The position numbers and the translations under genes are program-made. Of a stretch of DNA of 64,000 bases, positions 53,546 to 60,353 are shown piece after piece. Under the pieces are notes generated by a model that was not told where the DNA came from, made no database searches, and saw only the letters and a program-made list of their open reading frames with translations. Within the stretch, counting starts at the first letter, position 1; the number at the start of each line of letters is the position of its first letter. Origin of the DNA: Haloprofundus marisrubri (GTDB lineage Archaea; Halobacteriota; Halobacteria; Halobacteriales; Haloferacaceae); assembly GCF_001469955.1 (NCBI RefSeq), contig NZ_LOPU01000011.1, positions 59,970-123,969 of the forward strand, written 5' to 3'.

Positions 53546-54544
53546 ATGAGCGATGAACAACAGGCGGAATCGGCCGACGAGTCAGTAGACGCCGACACGC
53601 CCGACGACGTCGAAGAGGAAGCGGAGACCGAGAGCTCCGGACTGCAGGACGGCGATTTCGTCCGTCTGGCCTACACGGTCCGAACCACAGACGACGACAC
53701 CGTCGTCGACACGACGAGTCAGGAAGTGGCCGAAGAGGCCGAAATCGACACCGAGAACTACGACTTCGAACCGCGCGTCGTCATCGTCGGCGCGGGTCAC
53801 GTGTTCGAGGCCGTCGACGACGACCTCATCGGCAAGGAAGCGGGCTACGAGGGTACCGTCGACGTGCCCGCCGACGAGGCGTTCGGCGAGTACGACTCCG
53901 ACAACGTCCGCACCGTGAGCGCGGACAAAATCTCGGAGGACGACCGTTACCCCGGTGCACACGTCAACGTCGACGGCGACCAGGGTCACATCGAGACCAT
54001 AATCGGCGGCCGCGCCCGCATCGACTTCAACCACCCGCTGGCGGGTGACGACCTCGAGTACGACTACGAGATTCTCGACGTCGTCGACGACCGCGAGGAG
54101 CAGGCGAAGGGTCTGCTCGGCATGTACCTCCAGCAGAGCCCCGAGGTCTGGATTCAGACCGACGAGGTCGAAGAGGAGATGGCGCTCGAAGGCGGCGAGG
54201 ACGTCGACCCCGACGAGGTCGAAACCGAGACCGTCACCGAGGAGAAAGAGACGCTGTACATCGAGGCCACGCCGCAGATGACGATGAACCAGCAGTGGAT
54301 GTTCTCGAAGCAGCAGATCGCCCAAGACCTCATGACGCGCCTCGACATCGACCGCGTCATCGTCCAAGAGACCATCGACGGGATGGGCATGGGCGGCATG
54401 GGCGGTATGATGGGTGGCATGGGCGGCATGGGTGCCGGCGACATCGAAGACGCACTCGACGACGTCGACGTCGACGCCGACGAAATCGTCGACGAACTCG
54501 AAGCCGAGGGCGACGACGGTCACGACCACGACCACGACCACTAA
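53546..54544 (+). CDS. FKBP-type peptidyl-prolyl isomerase (SlyD-like, long archaeal form)
   Basis: 332 aa. Acidic N terminus (about 32 residues), then the FKBP domain with DFVRLAYTVRTTDDDTVVDTT and VIVGAGHVFEAVDDDLIGKEAGYEG. The insert-in-flap domain has ADEAFGEYDSDNVRTV and GRARIDFNHPLAGDDLEYDYEI. A C-terminal domain follows. It has a Met/Gly-rich run (GMGMGGMGGMMGGMGGMG) and ends HDHDHDH, both potential metal ligands. ATG 53546. It catalyses prolyl isomerisation and probably acts as a chaperone. Confidence 0.92.
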   Translation: MSDEQQAESADESVDADTPDDVEEEAETESSGLQDGDFVRLAYTVRTTDDDTVVDTTSQEVAEEAEIDTENYDFEPRVVIVGAGHVFEAVDDDLIGKEAGYEGTVDVPADEAFGEYDSDNVRTVSADKISEDDRYPGAHVNVDGDQGHIETIIGGRARIDFNHPLAGDDLEYDYEILDVVDDREEQAKGLLGMYLQQSPEVWIQTDEVEEEMALEGGEDVDPDEVETETVTEEKETLYIEATPQMTMNQQWMFSKQQIAQDLMTRLDIDRVIVQETIDGMGMGGMGGMMGGMGGMGAGDIEDALDDVDVDADEIVDELEAEGDDGHDHDHDH

Positions 54545-54601
54545 CCGCGCTGTCCGCTGCGAATCCGCGATTTCTTTACGGCCGACCCGTCACTGACGAG
54601 C

Positions 54602-54850
54602 ATGGACGTTCCCGACGACCTGAAAGTCGCTGCCGTCGCGTCGGCGTGTACGGTCGGGCTTTCGTTGCTGCTGCGCTACGGTCTCAGTGTCGACGCGAGC
54701 ATCTTCGTCCGCCTCGTTCCGCTCTTCGTCTACTTCGTCTATCTGTTCGCAAAAGACGCGCTCTCGGAGACGGCGCTCGGCGAGACGACCACGTGGTACC
54801 TCGTGACCGTCGTCGCAACTGTCGGTACGCTGTTGTACTACGTCGTGTAG
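54602..54850 (+). CDS. Small three-helix membrane protein
   Basis: 82 aa, ATG 54602. Hydrophobic segments at about 8-26, 32-48 and 64-82. A TCTTTACG-type TATA-like stretch lies about 22-30 nt upstream. Family unknown. It is in line with the isomerase (57 bp gap) and could be read through from it. Confidence 0.6.
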   Translation: MDVPDDLKVAAVASACTVGLSLLLRYGLSVDASIFVRLVPLFVYFVYLFAKDALSETALGETTTWYLVTVVATVGTLLYYVV

Positions 54851-54868
54851 ACCCCGCCGGCGACGCTC

Positions 54869-55495
54869 TCAGGCGATATCCCGACTCGTGTCGATGGAGA
54901 CTTCCTCGGTCAGGCGGAGTTTGATGGTCTCTTCGAGCGCACGCCCGCCACGGAACTTCGGAATCGCCAGCCGATTCTCGATTTCGGAGCCTTTCACTTC
55001 CGTCTGCAACTGGAAGACGGCATCGGACATGTGTTCGGTCATGTCGCGGTTGTCCGGCACCGACCGGCCGTCGAGCGCGTGCAACACGGCGACACCGCCG
55101 GTGTTCATCACGTGCGTCTGGAGTTCGTTGAGGAAGTTGCGGTAGCGCGTCGGGTCCGCACGTTCCAACACGTCGACGACGTCGACGATGAGGTTCGCCC
55201 CCTCCGGGAGCGCCTGCACCAGTCGGTTCGCGTTGTCCAACGCCGCGTCGCCGCCGATGTCACGCACCGTCGGCCGGCCGACGCGAGTCGTCACTCGGTC
55301 CAGCGCGTCTTGGACCGCTTGGTCCGACCGGACCGTCGTCAGATACAGCGTCCCGCGCGTGGAGGTGAGTTCGTACAGCAGCAACTCCGACTGACTGGCG
55401 GGCGTCGCCGCGAGCGTGACGATGCTTCCGGCCGGGATACCGCCGCCTAGCTGGCGGTCCAGTACCGTGATTCCGGTCGGAAGCCTCTCTGCCAT
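54869..55495 (-). CDS. RecA-superfamily ATPase-like protein with degenerate Walker A
   Basis: 208 aa, ATG 55495. The KaiC/RadA-like start LPTGITVLDRQLGGGIPAGSIVTLAATPASQSELLLYEL keeps the fold, but the P-loop has no GK[TS], so ATP binding may be lost or altered. Walker B-like hydrophobic strand ANLIVDVVDVLE follows. Haloarchaeal relatives are annotated HTR-like or RAD55-type. It lies 19 nt downstream of a MinD-like gene on the same strand, so the two are an operon. Confidence 0.8.
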   Translation of the reverse strand: MAERLPTGITVLDRQLGGGIPAGSIVTLAATPASQSELLLYELTSTRGTLYLTTVRSDQAVQDALDRVTTRVGRPTVRDIGGDAALDNANRLVQALPEGANLIVDVVDVLERADPTRYRNFLNELQTHVMNTGGVAVLHALDGRSVPDNRDMTEHMSDAVFQLQTEVKGSEIENRLAIPKFRGGRALEETIKLRLTEEVSIDTSRDIA

Positions 55496-55514
55496 ACGCT
55501 CTCACGAACGTGAA

Positions 55515-56144
55515 TCATAATATGTCTTGCTCACGTGAGAGTTCTTTCGCCACTCGGACGTACGCCGCGTGTCCGCCGTCCGTCCGACGCGTCGACTCCG
55601 CATGCTCCGGCACCGTCCCGAGAACGGGGCAATCGAGCAACTCGGAGACGCCTGCCGGTGCGAGTCGTGTCCGATTGAGAACCACCCCTACGACTCGCGT
55701 CCCGAGTGCACGCGCCATCGCCGCTGTCTTCGCCGTATCCCGGAGTGCAGGCGCACAGAGCGTCGAAACCAGCAGCACCGCATCGGCGACGCGCAACGGT
55801 CCGGCAGCGTCGGGACCGGCACCTGCGGGACAGTCGACAAGTGTCGTTGTCTCGGTGGATTTGACCCGTTCGAGTTGCGACCCAGTGTCGCTGCCGGGGC
55901 CGCCGGATGCTGCGGGGAGCACGGAGAGTCCCGGCGACGACTCGTGAGCAATCGACAGCGGGTCGTCGGCGACGCCACCCACGTCGGCGACGGTCGGTTC
56001 GCGCGGCACGCCCGCCAGCGCGTGGAGATTCGGCATATCCCGGTCGGCGTCGACGGCGAGGACGTGGCCGTCGAGCGCTCTCGCCACGCCGAGCGTCGTC
56101 GTCGTCTTTCCACAGCCACCTTTTCCGCCAGCGATTGCGAGCAT
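55515..56144 (-). CDS. MinD/ParA-type ATPase
   Basis: 209 aa. Deviant Walker A is KGGCGKTTTT at the N terminus, with the signature Lys. The next strand gives VDADRDMPNLHALAGV, then VDCPAG-type and VVLNRTR motifs. ATG 56144 (MLAIAGGKGG); upstream sequence is repeat-derived and not coding. The family places proteins or DNA in the cell; the target is unknown. It is directly upstream of the RecA-like gene. Confidence 0.88.
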   Translation of the reverse strand: MLAIAGGKGGCGKTTTTLGVARALDGHVLAVDADRDMPNLHALAGVPREPTVADVGGVADDPLSIAHESSPGLSVLPAASGGPGSDTGSQLERVKSTETTTLVDCPAGAGPDAAGPLRVADAVLLVSTLCAPALRDTAKTAAMARALGTRVVGVVLNRTRLAPAGVSELLDCPVLGTVPEHAESTRRTDGGHAAYVRVAKELSREQDIL

Positions 56145-56190
56145 AACCCCCTCTGGCCGCGCTCTCGGATTTGAACGTTCGGACGGGGTT

Positions 56191-56266
56191 GCGGAGGCGG
56201 TGCTGTGGCTGTGGTGTGCTGTGCGGAGGCGGTGCTGTGGCTGTGGTGTGCTGTGCGGAGGCGGTG
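56191..56266. repeat. 32-nt tandem repeat, about 2.4 copies
   Basis: The unit begins GCGGAGGCGGTGCTGTGGCT and is 32 nt long. Copies run 56191-56222 and 56223-56254, with a partial third to 56266. It lies upstream of the MinD-like gene, which is read away from it. Related but imperfect GCGGAGGCGGTG pieces continue to about 56312. The G-rich strand could form unusual structures. Confidence 0.75.
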
Positions 56267-56385
56267 CGGAGACAGTGCGGAAGCGTCCGCGGTGTGGAGG
56301 CGGTGCGGAAAGTCGAACCCTCGCCGTACCGTGAGCGAGGCCGATAGGCCGAGCGAGCGGCCCTTTTTCATCGACGTTTTTGCAA

Positions 56386-56424
56386 GCGGGGGTGCGCAAA
56401 GCGCACCCCCCGCAGTAAAAAGGT
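56386..56424 (-). terminator. Strong GC hairpin and T-run after the YlbF gene
   Basis: GGGGTGCGC-AAA-GCGCACCCC is the core of a near-perfect stem (56386-56413, one extra C). It lies just beyond the minus-strand YlbF gene, which stops at 56430. On the minus strand a CTTTTTACTG run (about 56414-56423) lies between the stop and the hairpin. This fits transcript termination. Confidence 0.55.
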
Positions 56425-56429
56425 CGCTG

Positions 56430-56804
56430 TTAGTCCTGACAGCAGCCGCCGGCTTCGCCCCCGAAGTCGACGGCCAGCGGGTCCGAAATCGCCTTGTTGA
56501 TGTCTTCGAGGCGAGTCTGAAGCTCCTCTTGCGCTTCGAGATACTCGGCCATCGTCGGCAGCGAGTGCAGTTCCTGCTGTGCGCGCTGGACCTTCTGAAG
56601 TTGCTGCTGGTTCGCTTCACCCATCTGGCGGGCGACCATGAACTCCTCGCGGAGCTGTTCGAACTCCGAAATGTGGGACTGGACTTCCTCGTCGTCCTCG
56701 ACTGCGGCTTTCGCGTCTTCGAACGCTTCGTACTCGGGGAGGGCCGCGATAGCGTCGCCGAGTTCGCGGCCGAGTTCGTCCGTTCGCGCCGTCTCGATGC
56801 TCAT
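56430..56804 (-). CDS. YlbF/YmcA family regulator-like protein
   Basis: 124 aa, ATG 56804. Helical protein with LGDAIAALPEYEAFEDAKAAVEDDEEVQSHISEFEQLREEFMVARQMG and MAEYLEAQEELQTRLEDINKAISDPLAVDFGG. This matches the bacterial YlbF (RicF)/YmcA regulator fold rather than prefoldin beta. The tail ends GGCCQD. The adjacent cysteines could join an Fe-S or metal site, as in the bacterial Ric complex. Function in archaea is unknown. Confidence 0.75.
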   Translation of the reverse strand: MSIETARTDELGRELGDAIAALPEYEAFEDAKAAVEDDEEVQSHISEFEQLREEFMVARQMGEANQQQLQKVQRAQQELHSLPTMAEYLEAQEELQTRLEDINKAISDPLAVDFGGEAGGCCQD

Positions 56805-56867
56805 GGGCGCGCTTGGAACCGGAGTGGTTTAGGCTTGCCGAATAGCGAACGGGCTATCGACAATCGT

Positions 56868-56883
56868 ACCACGTGGTTATATT
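56868..56883 (+). promoter_or_regulatory. Palindrome plus TATA element before the antiporter
   Basis: ACCACGTGGT (56868-56877) is a 10-bp palindrome that touches a TTATATT box at 56877-56883, 25-31 nt before the ATG at 56908. A regulator bound there would cover the BRE. Candidate operator. Confidence 0.45.
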
Positions 56884-56907
56884 CGGCCCACCGAGAACGC
56901 TCAGACG

Positions 56908-57927
56908 ATGCAGTCTGTGCTCGCACTGTCCGCGCTCGCCGTCGTCTCGACGGCGGTGGTCTGGTACGGCAGTGACCTGCTCGAATCCTCCAGCGAACAA
57001 CTCTCGGAGTACTACGGGCTTCCGCCCGCCGTCCACGGGGCCGTCGTCGTCGCCATCGGTTCGAGTTTCCCCGAACTTGCGAGTGTGGTGCTCTCGACGC
57101 TGGACGGGTCGTTCGGCCTCGGCGTCGGTGCTATCGTCGGCTCGGCCATCTTCAATATCTTGGTGATTCCGGCGGTTTCGACGCTGTTTGCGAATCGCCT
57201 CGAATCGAGCCGCGAGGTCGTGTACAGGGAAGCACAGTTCTACATGCTCTCCGTCGCGGTGTTCCTCTTGGTGTTCTCCTTCGGCGTCATCTACTCACCA
57301 GCACCGCTCTCGGAGAACGGCAGTCTCGTCACGACCATCACGCGCCCGATGGCGTTGGTTCCGATTCTGCTCTACGGCCTGTATATCTTCATCCAGTACC
57401 AAGACACCGCCGACTACGACTCGCCGACGCCCGACGGGAACGTGAACATCCTGAAACAGTGGGGGCTGCTCGCGGCGAGTCTCGTCATCGTTCTGGTCTC
57501 CGTCGAAGGATTGGTTCACGCCGCCCAAGGGTTCGCCGAGGTGTTCGGGACGCCCGAGTATCTGTGGGGTCTCACCGTCATCGCCGCCGGGACCAGTCTT
57601 CCCGACACGCTCGTCAGCGTCCGTGCTGCCCGCGACGACCGCGGCGTGACGAGTCTCGCAAACGTCCTCGGAAGCAACATCTTCGACCTGCTCGTCGCGG
57701 TTCCCGTCGGCGTGCTCATTCTGGGTGAAGCCACGTTCGACTACGGCGCGGCGGTTCCGATGATGGGCTTTCTGACGCTCGCCACCATCGTGCTGTTCAC
57801 GACGATGCGGACCGACCTCGAACTGACCGACAGCGAGGCGGGGGTGCTCTTGACGACCTACGTCCTGTTCGTCGGCTGGATGGTCGCCGAGACGGTCGGA
57901 CTCACGTCGTTCGTTCCCGGGATATGA
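56908..57927 (+). CDS. Sodium/calcium exchanger family membrane antiporter
   Basis: 339 aa, about ten helices in two inverted repeats. The alpha-repeat signatures are VHGAVVVAIGSSFPELASVVLSTLDGSFGLGVGAIVGSAIFNIL and, in the second half, GLTVIAAGTSLPDTLVSVRAARDDRGVTSLANVLGSNIFDLLV. The second half has the usual GTSLPD; the first has GSSFPE. It exchanges cations (Na+, Ca2+ or similar) across the membrane. ATG 56908, with TATA 25 nt upstream. Confidence 0.9.
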   Translation: MQSVLALSALAVVSTAVVWYGSDLLESSSEQLSEYYGLPPAVHGAVVVAIGSSFPELASVVLSTLDGSFGLGVGAIVGSAIFNILVIPAVSTLFANRLESSREVVYREAQFYMLSVAVFLLVFSFGVIYSPAPLSENGSLVTTITRPMALVPILLYGLYIFIQYQDTADYDSPTPDGNVNILKQWGLLAASLVIVLVSVEGLVHAAQGFAEVFGTPEYLWGLTVIAAGTSLPDTLVSVRAARDDRGVTSLANVLGSNIFDLLVAVPVGVLILGEATFDYGAAVPMMGFLTLATIVLFTTMRTDLELTDSEAGVLLTTYVLFVGWMVAETVGLTSFVPGI

Positions 57928-57965
57928 GGCGTCGGCCCCCGGCGTCTGTGCGCGTTCTCGACTCG

Positions 57966-58382
57966 TTATCGCTCGTCGCCAAGTATGGCCCGTAACTCGT
58001 CGTACACCCCGTGCTGGCTCGTCCCCTCCCACTGATTCGCGGCGGGCCAGAGGTCGTAGCTGTCGTCGTCGCGGCGCGGGACGAGGTGGATGTGAAAATG
58101 TGGGACGGACTGCTGGGCGGCCTCGCCGCTGGCGTGCAGGAGATTGACGCCGTCGTAGCCGGCGGTCTGCAGGCGGTGCGAGACGTCGCGGGCGTGGTGT
58201 GTGACGTCCGAGAGCACTTCCTCGGGGACGTCGAAGAGACTGCCGTAGTGGTCGCGGGTGACGAGAAGTACGTGTCCCGGCGTCTCCGGCGCTCGGGGGG
58301 CGACGACCAGCGACTCGGGACGTTCGTGGAGAACGACGCCGGGGGCGTCGCCGTCGGCGATGGCACAGAACGGGCAGGTCAT
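57966..58382 (-). CDS. HIT-family nucleotide hydrolase/transferase
   Basis: 138 aa. The histidine triad HFHIHLVPR (residues about 96-104) is intact. The N-terminal CPFCAIADGDAPG has a CxxC zinc pair found in many HIT proteins. It acts on nucleotide phosphoramidates or dinucleoside phosphates. ATG 58382. It is followed on the same strand by nothing closer than the previous convergent antiporter. Confidence 0.92.
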   Translation of the reverse strand: MTCPFCAIADGDAPGVVLHERPESLVVAPRAPETPGHVLLVTRDHYGSLFDVPEEVLSDVTHHARDVSHRLQTAGYDGVNLLHASGEAAQQSVPHFHIHLVPRRDDDSYDLWPAANQWEGTSQHGVYDELRAILGDER

Positions 58383-58416
58383 TCGCCGCGACGATTCGCC
58401 GCAAACTAGTTTAGCG

Positions 58417-59073
58417 TTACGACAATCGCGTCTCGACGAACGAGACGAGGTCGTGGAGTTCGTCTTGGCCCACTCCGTGACCCACTTCGTACACCGAAAA
58501 GGAGACGTCGGCACCGAGTTCCTGCAGTCGGTCTGCGGCCGCCTCCGCGCGGGCGGCGGGAATTATCTGGTCGGCGCTGCCCGCGCCGACGAACACCGGT
58601 TTTCCGGTGAGTTCGGATGGTTCGAGGTCGGTGTGTGACTCCGCGAGATAGCCGTGGAGCGCGACGACCCACGCGAACCGGTCGGGGTTCTCCAACAGCA
58701 AGGCGAGACTCGTAATCGACCCTTGGCTAAAGCCCAAGAGACCGAGATTGTCGGCGTCGAGGTCGTACGCTTCGACGGCGGCGTCGATGCTCTCGGAGAC
58801 GAGGTCGAGACTCCGGCGGAACTCCTCGGCGTGCGGTTGGCTCTGGTGGAGACCACCTGCAGACATATCGAGTTCGTACCACGTGTAGCCGCCCATCAGT
58901 CGGTCAGGCGCGCGTAGACTGACGACGTGTAGCGTGTCGGGCAACTGTCGGGCGACGGGGAGCAAATCCTCTTCGTCGGCACCGCGTCCGTGGAGAACGA
59001 AGACGGCGGGCGCGGGGCCGTCGCTCGATTGCTGTGGTTCGACGTGGACGTGTTCCAGCGGAAGGTCGGCCAT
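58417..59073 (-). CDS. Phospholipase/carboxylesterase-type alpha/beta hydrolase
   Basis: 218 aa. VFVLHGRGADEEDLLPVARQLP and GFSQGSITSLALL (nucleophile Ser in GFSQGS) mark the family. AGSADQIIPAA carries the acid Asp and YEVGHGVGQ the His. ATG 59073 (MADLPLEHVH) preferred over an upstream start. Substrate unknown. It is 34 bp upstream of the HIT gene on the same strand, so the two may be co-transcribed. Confidence 0.9.
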   Translation of the reverse strand: MADLPLEHVHVEPQQSSDGPAPAVFVLHGRGADEEDLLPVARQLPDTLHVVSLRAPDRLMGGYTWYELDMSAGGLHQSQPHAEEFRRSLDLVSESIDAAVEAYDLDADNLGLLGFSQGSITSLALLLENPDRFAWVVALHGYLAESHTDLEPSELTGKPVFVGAGSADQIIPAARAEAAADRLQELGADVSFSVYEVGHGVGQDELHDLVSFVETRLS

Positions 59074-59141
59074 CGACCCCACGTACGCACTCGTCGGCCT
59101 TCAATCGGGGAGTGACGCGGACGTAACCGGTTTTCGTCCCG

Positions 59142-59333
59142 TCAGTTGACGCCGAGGACCGCGCCACAGTTCTCACACCGCCACAGGGCTCTGGTTCCCG
59201 CGCCGAGCATCACGCGCGGCGGCGTCACCGCCTCGTCGAGTTCGAGTTCGGCGACTTCGGGGCCGCCTTCGAGGTCGTCGGTCGTTTCAATGTCGGCGTC
59301 ACAGTCGGGACAGTGAATCGGTTCGGTCGACAT
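59142..59333 (-). CDS. Small CPxC-type zinc ribbon protein
   Basis: 63 aa, ATG 59333. Two zinc knuckles (CPDC at 8-11 and CENC near 53-56) flank an acidic mid part. Typical haloarchaeal small zinc finger. Function unknown. Confidence 0.65.
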   Translation of the reverse strand: MSTEPIHCPDCDADIETTDDLEGGPEVAELELDEAVTPPRVMLGAGTRALWRCENCGAVLGVN

Positions 59334-59423
59334 ACGGTGTCTACGGTGTGACGGTCCTTCGGTGTCCCGGCCGTCGATACGGCATCATCTCTCGCCGACG
59401 CTGACTGTGTCGATGCGCTTACA

Positions 59424-59723
59424 ATGGTGGCACCGTACCTGAAACCAATGGAGGCCGTTCTCTGGTACGTGCTCACGGGGACCCGCGGTGGGGCCAACCG
59501 TGCGCGCTTGCTCCGGGCGCTCGACGAACGGCCGCGAAACGCCAATCAGTTGGCCGAATCGCTCGAACTGGACTACAAGACGGTCCGTCACCACCTCGAC
59601 GTGCTGATGGACAACGGCGTCGTCGAGAACAGCGGCGACGACTACGGCGCAGTGTATCTTCCGACCCAGCGAGCGCGCAAACATTGGGACGTCGTCGAAG
59701 AAATCATCGAGAAGGTGGAATAA
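59424..59723 (+). CDS. ArsR-like winged HTH regulator
   Basis: 99 aa. Winged HTH with RARLLRALDERPRNANQLAESLELDYKTVRHHLDVLMDNGVVENSGDDYGAVYLPT. ATG 59424 is used; a second ATG at 59448 (MEAVLWYVLTG) is equally possible. Haloarchaea carry similar regulators beside small membrane proteins. The next gene, a small membrane protein, starts 55 bp later from its own promoter. Confidence 0.8.
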   Translation: MVAPYLKPMEAVLWYVLTGTRGGANRARLLRALDERPRNANQLAESLELDYKTVRHHLDVLMDNGVVENSGDDYGAVYLPTQRARKHWDVVEEIIEKVE

Positions 59724-59778
59724 CTATGGCTGAATTTGGGAAAGAGTATAACAGTCGCACTCGGCAAGGTTTGTACGG

Positions 59779-60081
59779 ATGACGCTCTGGGTGGATATCG
59801 CACGAGTTGCTATCGTGCTGAACCTCGTACTCCTCGCGGCCCTCGGTTACGTCTGGGGCCGGAACCTCATGGAGTTTCGCTCAAAGCACACGCTCGGTCT
59901 CGCGATGTTCGTCGCGTTTCTGTTCTTAGAGAACGCGTTGGCGTTTTACTTCTACAACCTCGACGCGACGTTGAGCGTCTGGGTCACCTCCATCCCGTCG
60001 ATTGCGCAGTGGTCGATGACGGTTCTCCGCGTCTGTGAAACCGGTGGCTTGCTGTTTCTCACGTGGGTCACGTGGGACTGA
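59779..60081 (+). CDS. Small membrane protein
   Basis: 100 aa, ATG 59779. Three hydrophobic segments (about residues 5-27, 36-59 and 80-98). A GTATAAC box (59747-59753) sits 26-32 nt before the ATG. No motif known. It lies directly after the winged HTH gene, and the two could form a small sensor/regulator pair; this is inference from position. Confidence 0.6.
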   Translation: MTLWVDIARVAIVLNLVLLAALGYVWGRNLMEFRSKHTLGLAMFVAFLFLENALAFYFYNLDATLSVWVTSIPSIAQWSMTVLRVCETGGLLFLTWVTWD

Positions 60082-60279
60082 AGAGTACTCCTGTCCCCCG
60101 CTTCAGCCCATCTCGTTTCGCCTCTCGTTTTGCTGACTTCCGCTTCTTCGTGCGCTCGTTTCTGTACTCGTCGTCGCCGGCTCTACCGAGAGCTATCGCC
60201 GTGGTTCTGACGCTCTCTCGACGGCCGATTCCGAATCTATCCCGCTCCAGACGGGCGTTTTGGTTCGAATTTGGGTGAG

Positions 60280-60308
60280 AGTTCGGTTGCAGTTCGGTTG
60301 CAGTTCGG
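60280..60308. repeat. 11-bp direct repeats upstream of the ferritin-like gene
   Basis: AGTTCGGTTGC occurs at 60280-60290 and 60291-60301, with a third partial copy AGTTCGG at 60302-60308. The 11-bp period puts each copy on the same face of the helix. It lies 46-74 bp before the ATG at 60354, a usual place for an archaeal activator or repressor site. Confidence 0.55.
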
Positions 60309-60353
60309 AATACGCCCTTTACGTCCGACTGATTCGCTGCAGATGAAGCAACC

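Noticed and set aside
56191..56312. CRISPR array
   Set aside because: Repeats are directly tandem with no spacers, and no cas gene is in the window.
56430..56804. Prefoldin beta
   Set aside because: Length and coiled helices are similar, but the EYEAFEDAKAAVEDDEEVQ and ISDPLAVDF parts fit the YlbF family better.
56205..56975. Coding frame through the 32-nt repeats and opposite the YlbF gene
   Set aside because: Its start is repeat-derived and the rest is antisense to YlbF.
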